Source of the DNA: Mustela lutreola
Lineage: Eukaryota > Chordata > Mammalia > Carnivora > Mustelidae
Assembly (NCBI RefSeq): GCF_030435805.1
Contig: NC_081308.1
Coordinates: 131,484,936 to 131,548,935, forward strand
DNA length: 64,000 nucleotides
Reading direction: 5' to 3'
Below are positions 1-13,105 of this stretch, piece after piece. The notes under the pieces are model-generated. The model saw only the letters and a program-made list of their open reading frames with translations, made no database searches and was not told where the DNA came from. A program made the position numbers and the translations under genes. Each line of letters begins with the position of its first letter. The stretch's first letter is position 1.

Positions 1-2756
1 TGGGTTTCAGAGCCAACAAATCTCTGGGTGCTGTTCAGGTCTAAAAAACTGGTGAGGGGGGCAGCAGGATCTTGGGAAGTGGGGACAAGGAAGGGAAGAA
101 AGGGGCCCGGGAAGATGACATTTCACAGAACAGTTTGAGGAAATGGAAGAAGGGGGAAGGAAGCCTGACCTCAAGAAGTGGCAGGAGAAAGGAAAGTAGG
201 AAAGCGTCTCTCCCCTGTTCCTCTGTCCCCTGCGACGCAGTAGAAGTGAGTGTGGCCTCTCCCATTCCAGATGCTGCAAGCCAGGGTCAGGACAGGGATC
301 AGGGGGAGCTCTGGGACAGTGTTTCTGTCACCTCTCAAGTGTCTCACAAGCCCAGGTTTTTTTCTGAGTCTTCCGGGCTCAACTGCTAGATGTGTCCACT
401 CAAGTGCCACACCCACATCCCACCTGCATGCAAGAAACCCTGAAGATGGGAGGTCCAAGCAATGGGGGTTTCTCTGCCAATGACTAGGAGAGGAAACACA
501 CTCCCAAGAAGACAGCAAACTGACTCCCAACAGGAAGGGGTGTGAGAAAGAGACAAGTGGAGAAAGTGCAGGAGGGGTAAAAGTGGGCTGCTGTTGAGTC
601 TGGAGCTGGGGTCTCAGTGCCCTCCCCAAGACCATATTGGATATCGTCATTGTGCCCAGCAAAGACCTCAACGAAGAGAGACAAAGCCTCATCCAGAAGC
701 TGAAGGGGTGGATAGGGAGGCCTAGAACGCCCTGTTGAGGGTCTAGACTAGACTAGACTCTGTCAGGAAGCAACCAGCAGCCATACATTGGGTTTTGGTA
801 AGGTGACCCCCAAGAAGAGTGGTGAATGCAACAGACCGCCTGGGGACTAGGAAGGACAAATGGATGGTGGTGGAGAGTGGTCAGCTGACTGGGGACGGGG
901 GAGGTGGTGGAGCACCAGGACAGGTCAACATGGATGGGCTGAAGGCCAAGAGAATGCCTTGGAGGGCTGAAAGTGGTGACCGCATGGCCAGTTCCCAACT
1001 TGCAAGAACTAAGCTGGGGCCCAGAAGGGAAGAGCAACAGCAGACCTTCCCCCACAAAGCCAGTACTAGCAGGGTGGCCCCCAGGCAGGCTTGGCCTCCA
1101 CTTCAAGGCCTGTAGGAAACAGTAGGAGACTCAGATCAGAGGGCAGGCGATCAAACAACCACCTTAGGAGCTCTGAATGCTCTAAAGTCTTCGGAGGCAG
1201 GGGGAGGGAAACCGGCGAGGGCGAGCTCAAAGAAGGGCCTTCTTGCACGGAGGAGACCTGAGTGCTCCCTTTGCTGGAATGATGACCACTGTCATGGCAG
1301 CTCCTGTGTGTCCTCAAAATCCAGGCTCCCAGAACAGGGTCGGCAGATACACCCCAGGTGCACATGTACGGCCAATACAAGCCCTGCTCCCCACTCTCTG
1401 CCCCGTCCCAGTGGCCCACGGTCTGCTGGTATTTGCCACCCAGCTTGCCACCTTCCCGGGCACTCAGACAGGCAGGAGCCAGAAGGTTGAGGTCCCCTGA
1501 CAGCAGGGAGGGGGCTCTGCCTCCTCCACTCCCACTGCTGCTGGGTCTCTGATCTCTCATCATTCCTCAGGCAATTACAGAGCAGGCTGCTCAGGTTGTC
1601 AGCTCAGCAGGCCCCCCAACCCCCATCAGCACCTCCAGGGGCAGGGAGGCAAAGAGAGTGTTCCACAAGCTGCTGTACAGATGGAGCCAAGGCCATGTCT
1701 GCGAGGGGTGGGGACGGGCTGGGGAAGACTGAAGGGTGACAGACAGGGTGAGAAAGAGGCAGGAGGGAGCAGGAGAGGCTGAGAAGTGGGGCTGGGGGAG
1801 GGAGAACAGGGAATGGGAGACAAAGGATGCTGGACCACCACTACAGTAACCAAGACGGAGAAATCCAGCAGAGCCTGGCACTGGAGAAAGGGAGGGAGAA
1901 AAGGAGTACAAAGGGTGAGAGATGGCTGCAGGAAGCTCTGATGGAAAGCGGTCCAAAGAGCAAGAAGAGTGAGCGGTGTGTGTGTGCACTTGGCCTAGTG
2001 GTGCCTCCTCGGGCGTTCCTGTCCCTTGGGGGGGTGTGCCAGGCAAGGGACTGAGATGGAGGAGGGAGATGGGCCCGAGGAGCGGGGCTTCCTGGGCTAG
2101 GAGGCCAGGCTGGACTGACAGGCAGGGCAAAGAAGCTGTTGAGCCAGGAACACAGGGACAAAGCCCACGGTAACAGGCAGAGCAGCAGATCCCCGGCCAC
2201 TTGTGGCACTGGGGCTAGGAGACAGTTGTAAGACTCGATGAATGAGCCACTGCCGGCTTCTCCCCCAGGAGGTGGGAACCCCCAAAACAGGGAGGGAGAA
2301 GCACTCAGAGGATCCCAGTGGGGTCCTTCCAAGATTTCTGCTAGTGGAGAGTGAGCAGCCACCTGGCTAGGGGAAGGGGCCCGTGGGTGTCCGTGTGCGC
2401 CTGCACTTCATGCTGGCGGAATGCACAACAAAGGCTGCTCCTGAGTGGGTCTGGCTGGGAACCCATCCCCCGCCCCAGTCAAGAAGAAAGGGCGTGGCAG
2501 GCACGCGCCGGTGTGTGTGGGGGTGTGGGGTATGGGGTGTGGGGTAGTTGGTCTGGTCCACTGGAGCCGGCAGACAAACAGGCTCAGGACTCCAGAGGAG
2601 CTCCACCCCTCGCCGCTCCCTAGCTAGATTGTGCCCCCTTAGTCCCTGGGTCCCCTGAGGAGTCCTCTCCCCCGGCCTCCTGTCCTCTGACTGGCAGGAG
2701 GACTTGGAATGTCACGAAATGATGCTGAGACCTGGGGTTTCTGCTCTTCTCCCTAA

Positions 2757-2782
2757 ACACACACACACACACACACACACAC
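2757..2782. repeat. (AC)n microsatellite
   Basis: An uninterrupted run of about 13 AC dinucleotides in the probable L1CAM intron. It is likely length-polymorphic. Confidence 0.9.
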
Positions 2783-3639
2783 AGGGCATGAATCTTCGAG
2801 GGTGCCCAGATCCTGTGTACAGTCCTCCCTGCTTCCCTGCTCCTCCCATCTGATAAAAATGCACCTGCTCAAGGGACAGGCAGCAAGAGGGCCTTCCAGC
2901 TCAAGGTCCGCTAAGAATGGCAGCGTCCCATGATCTCGCAGGCCCAAGCAGGGTCAGGGCTGGGGGCTCAATGCCCCAGGTGTGTGAGATGGTCTGAACG
3001 TGGATAGTGGGTCCTCGGACTCCTAGGCCTGGGGCACGGCTACATGCGGGCGCCCACGCCTGGGCTCTCTCCCCAGCAGGGCTGGTGGGGTCTTCAAGCC
3101 TGTCCACATGTACATGAGGGCGTGGGTGTCACCTCGTCCCCGTGCACTGTGTTCCTTTAAGGTTCCTCCTCACCCTCCCCCCGCAGGCTGTGGCTGGCGG
3201 GTTTCCATGGAGATGGAGCCCAACTCCCTCCACCGGCCTCGGAGAGGAAAGCCTGCCGCACCCAAATGGGTTATTTCGATAATGCATAAAGGAGGCTGCT
3301 GGGTGGGAGCCCCCACAGGTAATCTGGGGGCTGCGGGCCTGAAAGAATTGCCACCTTGTCCTCTGTGGCCTCCCCACCTCACCCTCCCTGAGGCGCTCCC
3401 CAGAGTGAGCCCTCAGCCCGAGCCTGCAGTCGCCAAGGCAACGAGACCTCACCTGTAAAGGACCATTCTCCTTAAAGGGTGAGGAAGGGGCGGGACAGAC
3501 ATTAACCCTTCGTGGGAGAGCAGGGAGAAGAGACAGTCTCCACTGGGGAGGGGAGGAGCTCACCATCTGGGGCCCGGACAGTTCTCCCCACCCCCTCACG
3601 TGTGTGTCTCAGTCAGATGCCCCATTTTATTAAATAAAT

Positions 3640-3840
3640 TCACGGATACCACTCACCACACCCCAGGGATTTCTAAGCACTTTTACATGCGTTACTCAAT
3701 TAATCCTTAAAATCCCCCCCACCGGAGGAGGTGCTATCACGATCCCAACTTCACAGATGAGGAAACTGAGGCTCACAGAGCCAGCATGGACCGACGCTCA
3801 CCAGGACAGATTCCCAAAGTCACTAAGCACTACTCGGGGG
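3640..3840 (+). repeat. MIR SINE fragment
   Basis: The order of blocks matches the MIR core on the plus strand: TTCTAAGCAC, then TTTACATGCGTTA, then CACAGATGAGGAAACTGAGG, then an AAAGTCACT-like remnant. This is an ancient mammal-wide tRNA-derived SINE, strongly diverged. Confidence 0.8.
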
Positions 3841-6800
3841 AGGGCCGGGGGTGGGGGGGGGGGTGGTCAGCTCGCCTCTCGGGCACCCGGCTACCCAGCA
3901 GGTGTACTTGCTTGCGTTCCCAGAGGGCCAGGGCCTTGGACAGGGATGGCCTCCAAGCCGTCCTGCCCCCTAGGGAAGGGCTTATTTGCTAGGCAGATGG
4001 CAGGCAAATGTGGGGGGGGGGCGGGGAAGGAAATCTTGGGAGGAGGCCACATGGACGGAGGATGTGACCCATATCACGCCTCAGCACAGAGCAGAAACCA
4101 TCCCCTTCCTGGGCCTTCGGCTTTACATGACCCCTGCCATCCAAGGGTGCCGTCCAGTGAAGCAGGGGCCAAGACTCTAGCCTCCCAGACCCCTAGAGTG
4201 CCAGTTCCATAGCCGAATTTCCCATGCACAGTTGGGGAAACTGATGCCCACGGCCTAAAATCTGCCCCCCTTTCCCCCCTCTAAGCCTTTCCTTCAGTTC
4301 TGGAAAGCTGGGGACAAGACCACAAACACTCCTAAGAAATAAACCTGGCACTAGAAGGGGCTTGGGAGCCAGGCTGGAGGGTACAATGTACATCCCACTG
4401 CAATGGGCTGGCAGGGCCCGCCTCTAGAACCCCAGGGAAGAGAAGGCAGCCAAGCGGGCAGGCAGCGCAGGGACTGTGCCTGGCAAAGAGGAGAGGCAAG
4501 AAGCCTCAGCTTGCTGCCAGAGCGGCCAGTCCTGGGACACCTGGCCCAAGGAGGGGCATGGGGGATGGGCAGGGGTTGCCTAAAAAGGGCTCAGAGATGG
4601 CCAGGCCCCTCCAGCCCCCTCAGGGCTCCCCCACCCCCAAAGGGCTACAGAGCAGAGGGCACAGGAAGCCTGGGGTGGACAATGGGGCCTCTGTTGTCCC
4701 CAGGGCCTCAGCATTCCTAAGGCATGAACACAGGAGGCCAGGGGAGGGGTCAGAGGGCACCCCACACAAAACGGGAAGCCCCATGCTGCGCGGGTCATGC
4801 AGCAAGGCACCCTAGCCCCCGCGACCGCCACCATCAGGCCCGCCCCTTCCCAGCACAGGCCCACGGGGCATCTGAGGGGACCCATTCGGGCACAGAAGGA
4901 TCTGTGTGCCCACGCTTTCTCACGAACACAGACAAATGCGCACACATGCAACCAGATGTATGATCCCCACTCATGCAAAGAGGAACGCCGTGCAAACGTC
5001 CGGAGGCCTGGCTTCTCTCTCTGGACCTGAAGGCCGAGGGATGGGCTCCTGGGAACTCATCTCCTGCCTTCGAGCTCCTCAGTCAGGCCGACATCGAGAT
5101 GGACAGGCTCAGAAGCCCCCCTCGGCTGCATGCACAAAGCCCAGGACGCTGTCACCTCCTCCTCCGCCCAACCCAAGGCTGACACAAGCCATCCCTGATG
5201 GGTTCAGGGCCAGAGGACAGTGGCTGGGTGCTCCCTCCGCAGCTTCAGGACCTGAGGAGAACATGGAGGGCCCAGGCAAGCTCCTGAGGCCCTGGGTGGG
5301 GGGCACTGGACAAAGAAAAGCTTCTGGAAAGGCCAGCAGTCCAGACCCTTCCCCTGCAGAGGGACCGTGGCCTCCTCTCTGACCGTGGGCTTTCGGATGC
5401 CATTAAGATCCTGTTGATATCGGGGAAGAAGGCAGACTGGCCTTGTTAACTGCCAGTCCCCCAGTCCTCTGGCTGGTGGCCAGCAGGCGCCTCCTGTCCA
5501 CCGTCCAGGTCGGATGAAGCTACTACAGACAGTCTGGGCCCAACCCCAAGGCAAGGAGCCCCCTGGAGGAGCGCTGGGAGCCGCGGAGCAGTCACCCAGG
5601 TGCTGAGGCTCAGAGCTGGGGCCAAGCTCAGGGAGATCAGGAATGGGGCAGGGGAGGAGCAGGGAGAGCAGCTAGACAAAAGGGGAAGCAGAGAGTAAGG
5701 CCAGGGCACCGAGGGGGAAGGGTGGGGCAGGCAGAGGCATGGGGGGGGGGCCAGCAGTGCACTCCCCACAGCCAAACTCAACTGAGTAGGGGGAGAAAGG
5801 AAGGGGGGGCATGGAGAGCAAGGGGGCGGGCCAGGGGAGGCAGAAGAAGGGGGGGCGGTCAGGATGGGCCTGGTCAGAGCAGGAAGGAGGGTGAAAGACT
5901 GGAAGGCAGGGCCTGCTGAAGGCCCGTCCCAGCAGGTCCCCACCCAAGGACCCAGACCCAAACACAGCCGTTGGGACCCAGAGCTATCTTGTGGGAGGAA
6001 CAGGCAGGGCCTGATCAGACCCCCTGCGTCCCCCATTGTGTGAATCACAGGCTGGGGCGGGGCCCCTAGAACTGCACTCTGTGCGCAGTCTCCCCACCTC
6101 CCACCTGCCGAGGGGGGCCTGGCAGAGCAGGGCAGTTGGCTGAGATGTCCATCTTGGTCGACCTCTGCACCAGACCCCCATCTCTACTCCATTCTCCCCT
6201 AGCACATGCCCTCCCAAGCCCAGGACAACCCTAGAGACCTATCCCCCTCACCCCAGAACTGTTCAATCTTTTACCCAAGAGGTGGGTCCAGGAAAAGCTC
6301 CCTTCGCCTTTGCCCCGGTTCTCGGGGAGCTGGCCTGGCGCTGCCATTCCTGGCCGGGACCCTCTGCAAGGCCACGTGGCCCTCGCCGCCCACAACGGCG
6401 CCCGGAGCCCTTCTTTCCAGTGGCAGCCATTTAGACTGGCACCGGAGACAGTCTCAAAAGGGACCTTGGAGGTGAACGAGTCTGCACCCTCATGTGAGAG
6501 CCAAGAGGGCAGAGGCTCGGAGCAGGAAATGAACTGGGACGCCCAGGTCACTGGGCTGGGAAGGGCAGGTGTGGCACATGGGGCTGCCTCCTCCATCCTC
6601 CCCCGCAGGCTTTGCCCAAGTGTGTGCCATGGAAGGCACCTGCCCCAGCAGCAGAAAGAGGCTAATTGGAGAACAGCCCACTGGAGGAGACCTCGGCTGA
6701 GGCCCTTTCTCGCTCCTTGCTTCCTTTTTCCCTTCAGAGAGTCACAAAGGAGATAAGAAAACCAATTCATTCCCTCCGAGGACAAAGGCAGCGTTGGTAT

Positions 6801-8449
6801 GGTTCCTTACTGGCTCTTCCATCAGCAGCACGGAGCCTGGCCCAAGTGGGCACTCGGCAGTGGGCAGTCGCCCAGCAAATGACGGCCCACACCACCGGCC
6901 GCTGGGCTCCTGGGCAGAGAGAAGCTCATCGTGGTGCAGAAAGGGGCCCCTGCCGCCTCGGGGCACTGTGCAACCACTGGGTGCTCTGCAGGGGGGCTGC
7001 GGCCCAGGCACTGGGGGAGGAGCCTCTGGGGAGACTGAGGCTGGGGTGTGCTGAGTGGTGATCAGATCACCGGCAACCCTTAATTTCTTTTGTTCTTTTC
7101 TGGATATTTCAAGTGTACCATGGTAAGCCTCGTTACTTCCGGGATTGCACACACAAAGACACAAAATAAGTGTGAAGGGAAAGACAACGATCAGATCGGC
7201 AAAGAGAAACGACTAGGAGCCACATCCCCGGTCTCAGCCCTGACACCAGCTTGGTGTCAGGAGCCTCTGCAGCCCCGGGAGCCTGGGGGCGCACGAGTGG
7301 GTGCTGCCTGGGTGCGGTGCCAGGCGAGAGGCTGGGCCGGACTGAGTCCCACTATCTGCGGCAAGGAGCTACTCCGGAGTAAGAGGGAGTAAGAGGCCCC
7401 AGACAGGGCCCTGCCCCAGCTCCCCCCACCACCACCAAGAGACAAGAAAGATGAGGCTTAGCGGCTCTTGGTGGGAAGAAAGGCTGACTGGCTTATTCAC
7501 TGCCAGGGCCCACGTGAGTCAGCAGAGATGACACGGGGCTGCCCAGAAGCCCCTACCCTCTGGGTGGAGTTAACTGGAAGCAGGGCACCTCCTTAGAGGG
7601 GTGGCATCAGGCCTCCAGCGCCTTGGGGCTGGCAGATGGCCCCGGGGACTGACTCCCTAAGACAGGCAATGAGGCGCGGGGCTCCAGACCCCCGCAGGGG
7701 GCAGCACGTTGTACTTGCTCTTTGCCCCCGCCCCCAACCAAGAGATTCCAAAGTCTGCCTTAGAGAAGGGGGAAGAGGGATTGCAGGCCCCTCCCGTCAC
7801 AGAGACCCGAAGACCTGCGGTGGGCAGGGCCAGCGCCCTGAGCATCTCGCTTTCCAGAATCCCTGGCCCTGAGCCGCTGCGACCCTCCCTCCCTCACCTC
7901 TACCCCACAGACCCACATTCTATGCCCCGTGCACTGCCGCACACCGTAGGTGCCCGGGCTGACTGCACACAGTGCACCTTTCTCCGCCGCAAGAGCCTTC
8001 AGAAACTGAGGCTCCAGACACACCCCGCGCCTCCGCAGGAGTCCCTGGTCCTGGTGCAGGCTTGCAGGGGAGCCCCGGGGAGTCCAGTCTGGGGTTCGGA
8101 AAGAAGAGGGAGGAGAACAAAGCCCCCCTTCGCTCTCCCCCAGCCTTGGGGCGGAGGGCCTGGCAGCGCCCGGCCCTGCCCCCACCCTTCCCCCCACGGC
8201 AGGGGCAGCCTAGGCCAACCCCTACCACGCAGCGGCGGGCTTTTCAGCCAAACGGAGCCCTCGAGTGGGTAAGAGGGGCAGCCACGCCCAGGGCCACACC
8301 CCACGGCGGCCACTGGGGGGGGGGTCACTCGGTCCCCAACGCTCCCCCTTTCTCTCACACGCGCACACCCGTAGGGATGTGCCAACTTCAGCCCCTACCT
8401 GCCCACACAGGCCCTGCCTGACTCCCCGCGTAGTGTCCCTCTCCCGATT

Positions 8450-9120
8450 GGCATCTTGGGCGTCGCCCAGGTACCCCTCACCTGTCGGGCTCAGGCTCCC
8501 GGTCTCCTTCCCCGCCCCCCGCCCGGCTCCCGCCCGCGGGGCCCGGAGCCCAGGGCCTGGCCTGGGTGGGGCTCCAGCCACCCCGCCCGCAACTGCGGGC
8601 TTGGCTGTGCGGCGCCCCTAGCTCTCGTTCCCCCACCCCGGGCAAGGCTGAGCCAGGGGGCCGGGGGCGTCGCAGCCGCAGCCGGGGCGCGAGGGCAGGC
8701 CTGCCCGGCTTACCTGCGCTGCGGCTGCCGCTCGCGCTACCCGCCCAGCCTCCGCGCACGCCGGCCTCGGACCCGCTGCCCGAGCGCGTCTGCGATGCCG
8801 ATGCTGCGGCGGCAGCGGCGGCGGCGGGGCGGGGCGGGCGTGCGCGCAGGGGAGGGGGAGGGGAGCGCAGGGGAGGCGGGGGAGGAGGGAGTGAGATCAC
8901 CTCCCCCGCCGCCCGCCCCGCCCCGCCGCGCCCTCTCCCCTCTTCTCCGCGGACCCGGGCTGCGGAGCCGGGCGCCGGCCAGGAGCCCCTTGTGGCGCTG
9001 CGCGGGAGCTCAGTAGGACCCCCGTCGCCAGATCTCGCCAGACCTGCGCCCGCAGCCCCGTAGTCCCTGGCCCCTGAGCGGCCCCGCACCGCGGCGCCCT
9101 CGCCGCAGCGTTGGCTCCCG
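8450..9120. promoter_or_regulatory. L1CAM: CpG island, probable L1CAM promoter
   Basis: Very dense CpG with GGCGG and GGGGCGGGGCGGG repeats (Sp1-type boxes) and no TATA box. It contains a strong minus-strand splice donor at 8713. Distance to AVPR2 (about 15 kb) and head-to-head orientation agree with L1CAM in human. An independent promoter for an unknown RNA cannot be excluded from sequence alone. Confidence 0.65.
8714..8960 (-). other. L1CAM: Probable L1CAM noncoding exon 1
   Basis: The minus strand reads GCGCAG|GTAAGC with the exon's last base at 8714, a near-perfect donor inside the CpG island. Known L1CAM transcripts begin with a GC-rich 5'UTR exon spliced over a long intron to the ATG exon, which would lie left of this window. 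The outer end (transcription start) cannot be fixed from sequence; 8960 is a guess within the island. Confidence 0.45.
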
Positions 9121-11760
9121 GAGGGAATTGCGGGGCGAGGGTGCCCCCGGGGCACGGGGCTGGGATGTGGAGAGAGGAGTGGGGTGCGGAAACATCCCCC
9201 AGCCTTCACCCGGTCCTCGAGGGCGCTGGCGAGCGAAGAGCGCCCACACGCAACGCTGTCGGCCGCGCCCTGGTAGTGGGGTGTTTGGACGCTCCCCAGC
9301 CAGGGGCAGAATTATCCAGTCCCTGGGGTCTTCCCCGAATCCCTCCCATCCTAGGCACCCGGTCCGGTAGGGCGCAGGCCTCGATTTCAGCCCACCAAAG
9401 ACGCTCTGGGGGTGCGAGGAGGTCACGGAGAGGGAGCCCCTGGAGCCACCACTCCCAGTTCCTAGATATTCCTCCAACTCCCTGCCCGCGTTCTCAGGCC
9501 CGCGGTTTATTTCTTTGTCAGGAGGATCGGCCCCTTCTCGACCTTTCCCAGAGGCCCCGCTCTCTCCGGTAGCCCTAGCCCTGGAAGCCTGGGAAGGAGC
9601 TCCTCCCCAGCGCCCCCCCTGCCCCGCCTCCCCCCCCCCCCCCCCCCCCCCGCCAGTGACCTCCGATGGGAGGCGGAGGGCGCAGCGATTGCGGAGTAAG
9701 CCGAGCCCGCCCAGCCGGCCGCAGGACAAGGAAGGCCTAGGGCCCAGATGGCAGATTGCAGCCCTGGTGGCCTACGGTATTTTTATGAGCATGCCTGTTG
9801 CCCAATGAAGCATTCTGGGGCCTTCAACTCAGCCTCCCCAGACCCTCCAAGCCATGCAGGAGGCCCACGTGGGAGGACCCCCCCCAGGCCACTGACCAAA
9901 GTGCCAGCTTCTAGCACCCCTGGACGGGGAGGCTTGGGGTCCTGCCCTCAGTGATGGTCTGGATGCGGTGTTTCTGGGCTCTTTGGAAGGTGACTCCGGG
10001 AGGAGAAGAGGCTCTTGAGTGAACAGAGAGGGCTGGAGAGCCAGAAGAGCCAAGGGGCCCCCGAGCCGCCCTCCAGGGCTGCCAGTGTCCCCCTACCCCA
10101 CACCCCATTTGGATCTAGTAGATCCGGAGTGGGAGTGCAGTGCTCCTGTGTCACTGGTTCAGCCCCTTCGGGAGCAGGACAGAGGCCAAGCCAGGCACAA
10201 GGCCAGTGGGCCCAGAGCTCCCTATGGGGGGCGTCCTGGGCACTCAAGGCAGAAGCGCTGAGATGCTCCCTGCTTTCTGCCTGCTCTGATGCCACCTCTG
10301 ATAGGCCTGGTCTCTCTCCTCTCCAGCCGCAACTGCACAAACCCTTTCCTCCTTTTCGGGAATATAGGGTTTGATGCCGACACTGCCACAGCGATGACAG
10401 GAGTGAAAGAGGACGGAGCCCAGAGAGCGTGCTCTCCCCAGTGCATACTGATGGGTTCGGCGCCAGTGACCACGACAGCATTCATCCCCATCGGGACACC
10501 GAATCTCGGGCCTGCCCTGGTTCCGAGCGCAGGGTCTTGTATAAGCAACCTGGGGAAGTCAGTCATTATTAGCCCATATTACAGGGGAGGTGACGAAAGT
10601 CACAAGACCTCAAGGGATGTGTCCAGGGAGTGTAACCAGAGGCAGTTACGTGGGCACCATTGTTGCCTCCACTTCACAGATGAGGAAACTGACGTTTGGG
10701 CAGGTCAAGCGACTTACCCAAGGTCACCCAGGAGGCAAATGGCAGAGCAGGGATTTGCGCTGGCTCCTAATTGACGGAAAAGCCCGTTCTCCCACTTCTG
10801 TGGGCTGAGATGGAGGGGCCAGCGGCAGTGAGGCCAGGAAGGAGAGAGGATCCCAACAGGAAGTGAGCCGCGTGCTCACTGGGGACACTGGGAGGCCACT
10901 CACCTCCCCCTTCAGTGGCCACAGCTCCTCACAGCAGGCACCCAGAGTCTGTTAAGACCCCACCCCACCCCCCACAAGGCAAAGACCATGTCAGGAGTCA
11001 CCGGGTTCAGCTGAGAGCGAGCATACAGGTTTCCACATCGGCGCACTCCCGTTTCTGTGCCGACCGAGGAGTGAGATTGCCGGGTTACTGGGTGCCTTTT
11101 TCTGCCACTGGTTTTTACCTGTGGGGTTGAGTTGGCCATGGGGAGGGGGTGTTCGCGACGTGTTCAGATTCGTTCTCTCGCCGGCTTATTCAGTGCTTTC
11201 TGTCTGACCTGGTTCCAGACTGCTCTCTCTGCCCCCACCAGCTATCGGCGAAAGTTCAAGGCAGGATGCAGAAGGGGTGCTGTAAGCCTGAAAAAGGGGG
11301 TCACAGACACAGCCCCTGCAGAGGCCCCGAGGGGAGTGTTTGGTGGGGGGGCGGTGCAGCTCCAAACCAGTCTCCCTAAGGACCAGCTATCTCTGCCACC
11401 ATCAGCCAGGTCGGGGGACGGGCGGCCCCCAGGGTAAGTGTGGGTTACGGTTATCGAGAAGATATCGCTGCTGGCCTGAGTCAGGGATCAGCGAGCTGGG
11501 ACCAGGCAGTCAGGGCTGTGGGAAGAGGAGGCCAAGCGCTGGAGCGTGGATGCTGGAGCCCCGTGTTTCCTTGTCCTTTAAACCGAGCAGGAGAAGGGCT
11601 CGGCAAAGCGAAAGGATGGGCTCCCCTTCCTTCAGCCTTCCACATTTCAGGTGAGTGCGCCTCACTGGCAAAATCCAACTTGTCTCCCAGAGCCTGGCTG
11701 GCCCTGCGCAGTCTGGGAAATAATGCTCTTGGGCAGGAAGCTCAAAGGCACATTAAAAGG
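9120..11760. other. Intergenic DNA upstream of L1CAM, no gene seen
   Basis: No conserved coding segment is recognised. GC content falls away from the CpG island, and there is a pure C-run of about 20 bases at 9631-9651. Two MIR pieces are present, listed separately or noted here: a weak one at about 10545-10640 and a clear one at 10655-10770. Confidence 0.5.
10655..10770 (+). repeat. MIR SINE fragment
   Basis: Contains CACAGATGAGGAAACTGA, CTTACCCAAGGTCACCCAG and GGCAGAGCAGGGATTTG in MIR order and spacing, plus strand. Confidence 0.85.
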
Positions 11761-11761
11761 A

Positions 11762-11968
11762 GGTCCCAGGGATGGCTGGGGTGGCTGTCGGCGAAGCATC
11801 TGCCTTGGGCACAGGGCATGATCCCGGGGTCCTGGGATGGAGCCCCTCCTGGGGGTCCCTGCTTGGCAAGGAGCCTGCTTCTCCCTCTCCCTCTGACTGC
11901 CCGTCCGTCTGCTTGTGCTCTCTCTCTCTCTGACAAATGGATAAATAAAATAAAATAAATTTTAAAAA
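11762..11968 (+). repeat. CAN-SINE, plus strand
   Basis: tRNA-derived body with CATGATCCCGGGGTCCTGGGATGG, a CT-rich linker, and a TAAATAAAATAAAATAAATTTTAAAAA tail. The head is diverged (GGATGGCTGGGGTGGCT), so this is an older copy. Confidence 0.85.
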
Positions 11969-12194
11969 GGAGGCCCCAGCCATTTCCTGTGATACTGTCA
12001 TCATTTAGATAGATTGAACTTGTGTTCTTTTTCATTTCCTTTTCTGTTTTGAAGCGCTGTATGAATTTTTTAGTAGTTGCTCTAGCTGTTTTCATGTGCA
12101 TTCTTAATAAAGCCCAAAGTCCATCAATATCTCTGCTCTGGTGGTTCTAACTGGTGGCGGCAAAGTCTTTGACATTCCTGGCGTCGAGAGGTGG

Positions 12195-12520
12195 TGCCGC
12201 CTTTCCTCCTCCTGAGTGTGGGCTGTACTTGATGACTCATTTCTTTTATTTTAATATTTATTTATTTATTGGGGGGGTGGGGTCAGAGAGAGAGAGAGAG
12301 AGATCTCAAGCAGACTCCCTGATGGGCACAGAGCCTGAAGCGGGGCTCCATCTCACGACCCTGAGACCATGACCTGAACCGAAATCAAGTCGGATGCTTG
12401 ACCAACTGGGCCACGCAGGTTCCCTTGAGCATTCATTTCTAATGAACAGAATGAAACAAGTGGCGGCGGGCCACTTTGGGGAGTCATAAAGTGTCCTGCT
12501 CCTTCCTCTTTGTTCTCTTT
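12195..12520 (+). repeat. Possible MaLR-type LTR fragment split by a SINE
   Basis: GTGGGCTGTACTTGATGACTC and, after the inserted SINE, TTCTAATGAACAGAAT and a GTCATAAAG-like segment resemble the 5' part of an old MLT1-group LTR. This is an ancient, broken fossil fragment; family assignment is from memory and tentative. Confidence 0.3.
12241..12424 (-). repeat. CAN-SINE, minus strand
   Basis: Starts with the reversed tail (TTTATTTATTTATT), then the GA-rich linker, and ends with the reversed tRNA-like head (CAACTGGGCCACGCAGG). It interrupts an older LTR-like fragment. Confidence 0.85.
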
Positions 12521-13029
12521 CCTGGATTGTTCTGTGTGGGACAAGTCAGTGGCTGTGCTGCGAGGGGCACTCAACGGCCCCATGGCCAGGGTCCTTTAAT
12601 GTTCTTCTCCCTGGACCTGGCCACCCTCTGTTCCTCCTTGAGCTGTCACTCTGCCTCACTCGCCAGTGGCTTCCCCTCACTCACACACTCACCTCTCAGT
12701 TTCCTGACCTTCTTATCTCCAAAGACCTTGACCTCACCTCAGCCTCTCCCTCTGATGGTTATGCCTTATAGACCTCATCATTCGCAGAATCACTCTGTCA
12801 TATTAAGTTCCAAATGCCAGCTTTGTTGGCGTGACTTCCGATCTGTCCCTTCCTGTTCTCCAACTTCCTCCCTTCTCCCAGCCCTGCATTCGGGTTTCTC
12901 AAGAGCTTTCCAGTCCATCGATCCCGTCCCCAACCTACCAGATCCCACAGGACCTCTTTGTCTTCCACGTGCCCCCTGTGCCTTCGACAGGCTCCAGTTT
13001 CTCCATTCATGGAGGGAAATGAGGAATGT

Positions 13030-13073
13030 CATTTGCATTAGTCAGGGATCTCCAGTGAGACAGAACCGACAGG

Positions 13074-13105
<32 letters not shown>

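Larger units (their letters stand above)
1..8713 (-). other. L1CAM: Probable L1CAM intron 1 (no coding exon seen)
   Basis: I find no L1CAM coding exon on the minus strand; in particular nothing spells the signal-peptide exon starting MVVALRYVW. In human, L1CAM lies upstream of AVPR2 on the opposite strand, and a long intron separates its noncoding first exon from the first coding exon. The CpG island and minus-strand splice donor at 8713 fit that layout, so this stretch is most simply intron 1. It contains an (AC)n repeat, a MIR, and GA-rich low-complexity DNA around 5640-5900. The assignment rests on synteny and is an inference. Confidence 0.5.

Noticed and set aside
8456-9209. Long open frames on both strands in the L1CAM CpG island
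   Set aside because: Pro/Arg/Ala-rich translations are typical of CpG islands and have no recognisable domain.
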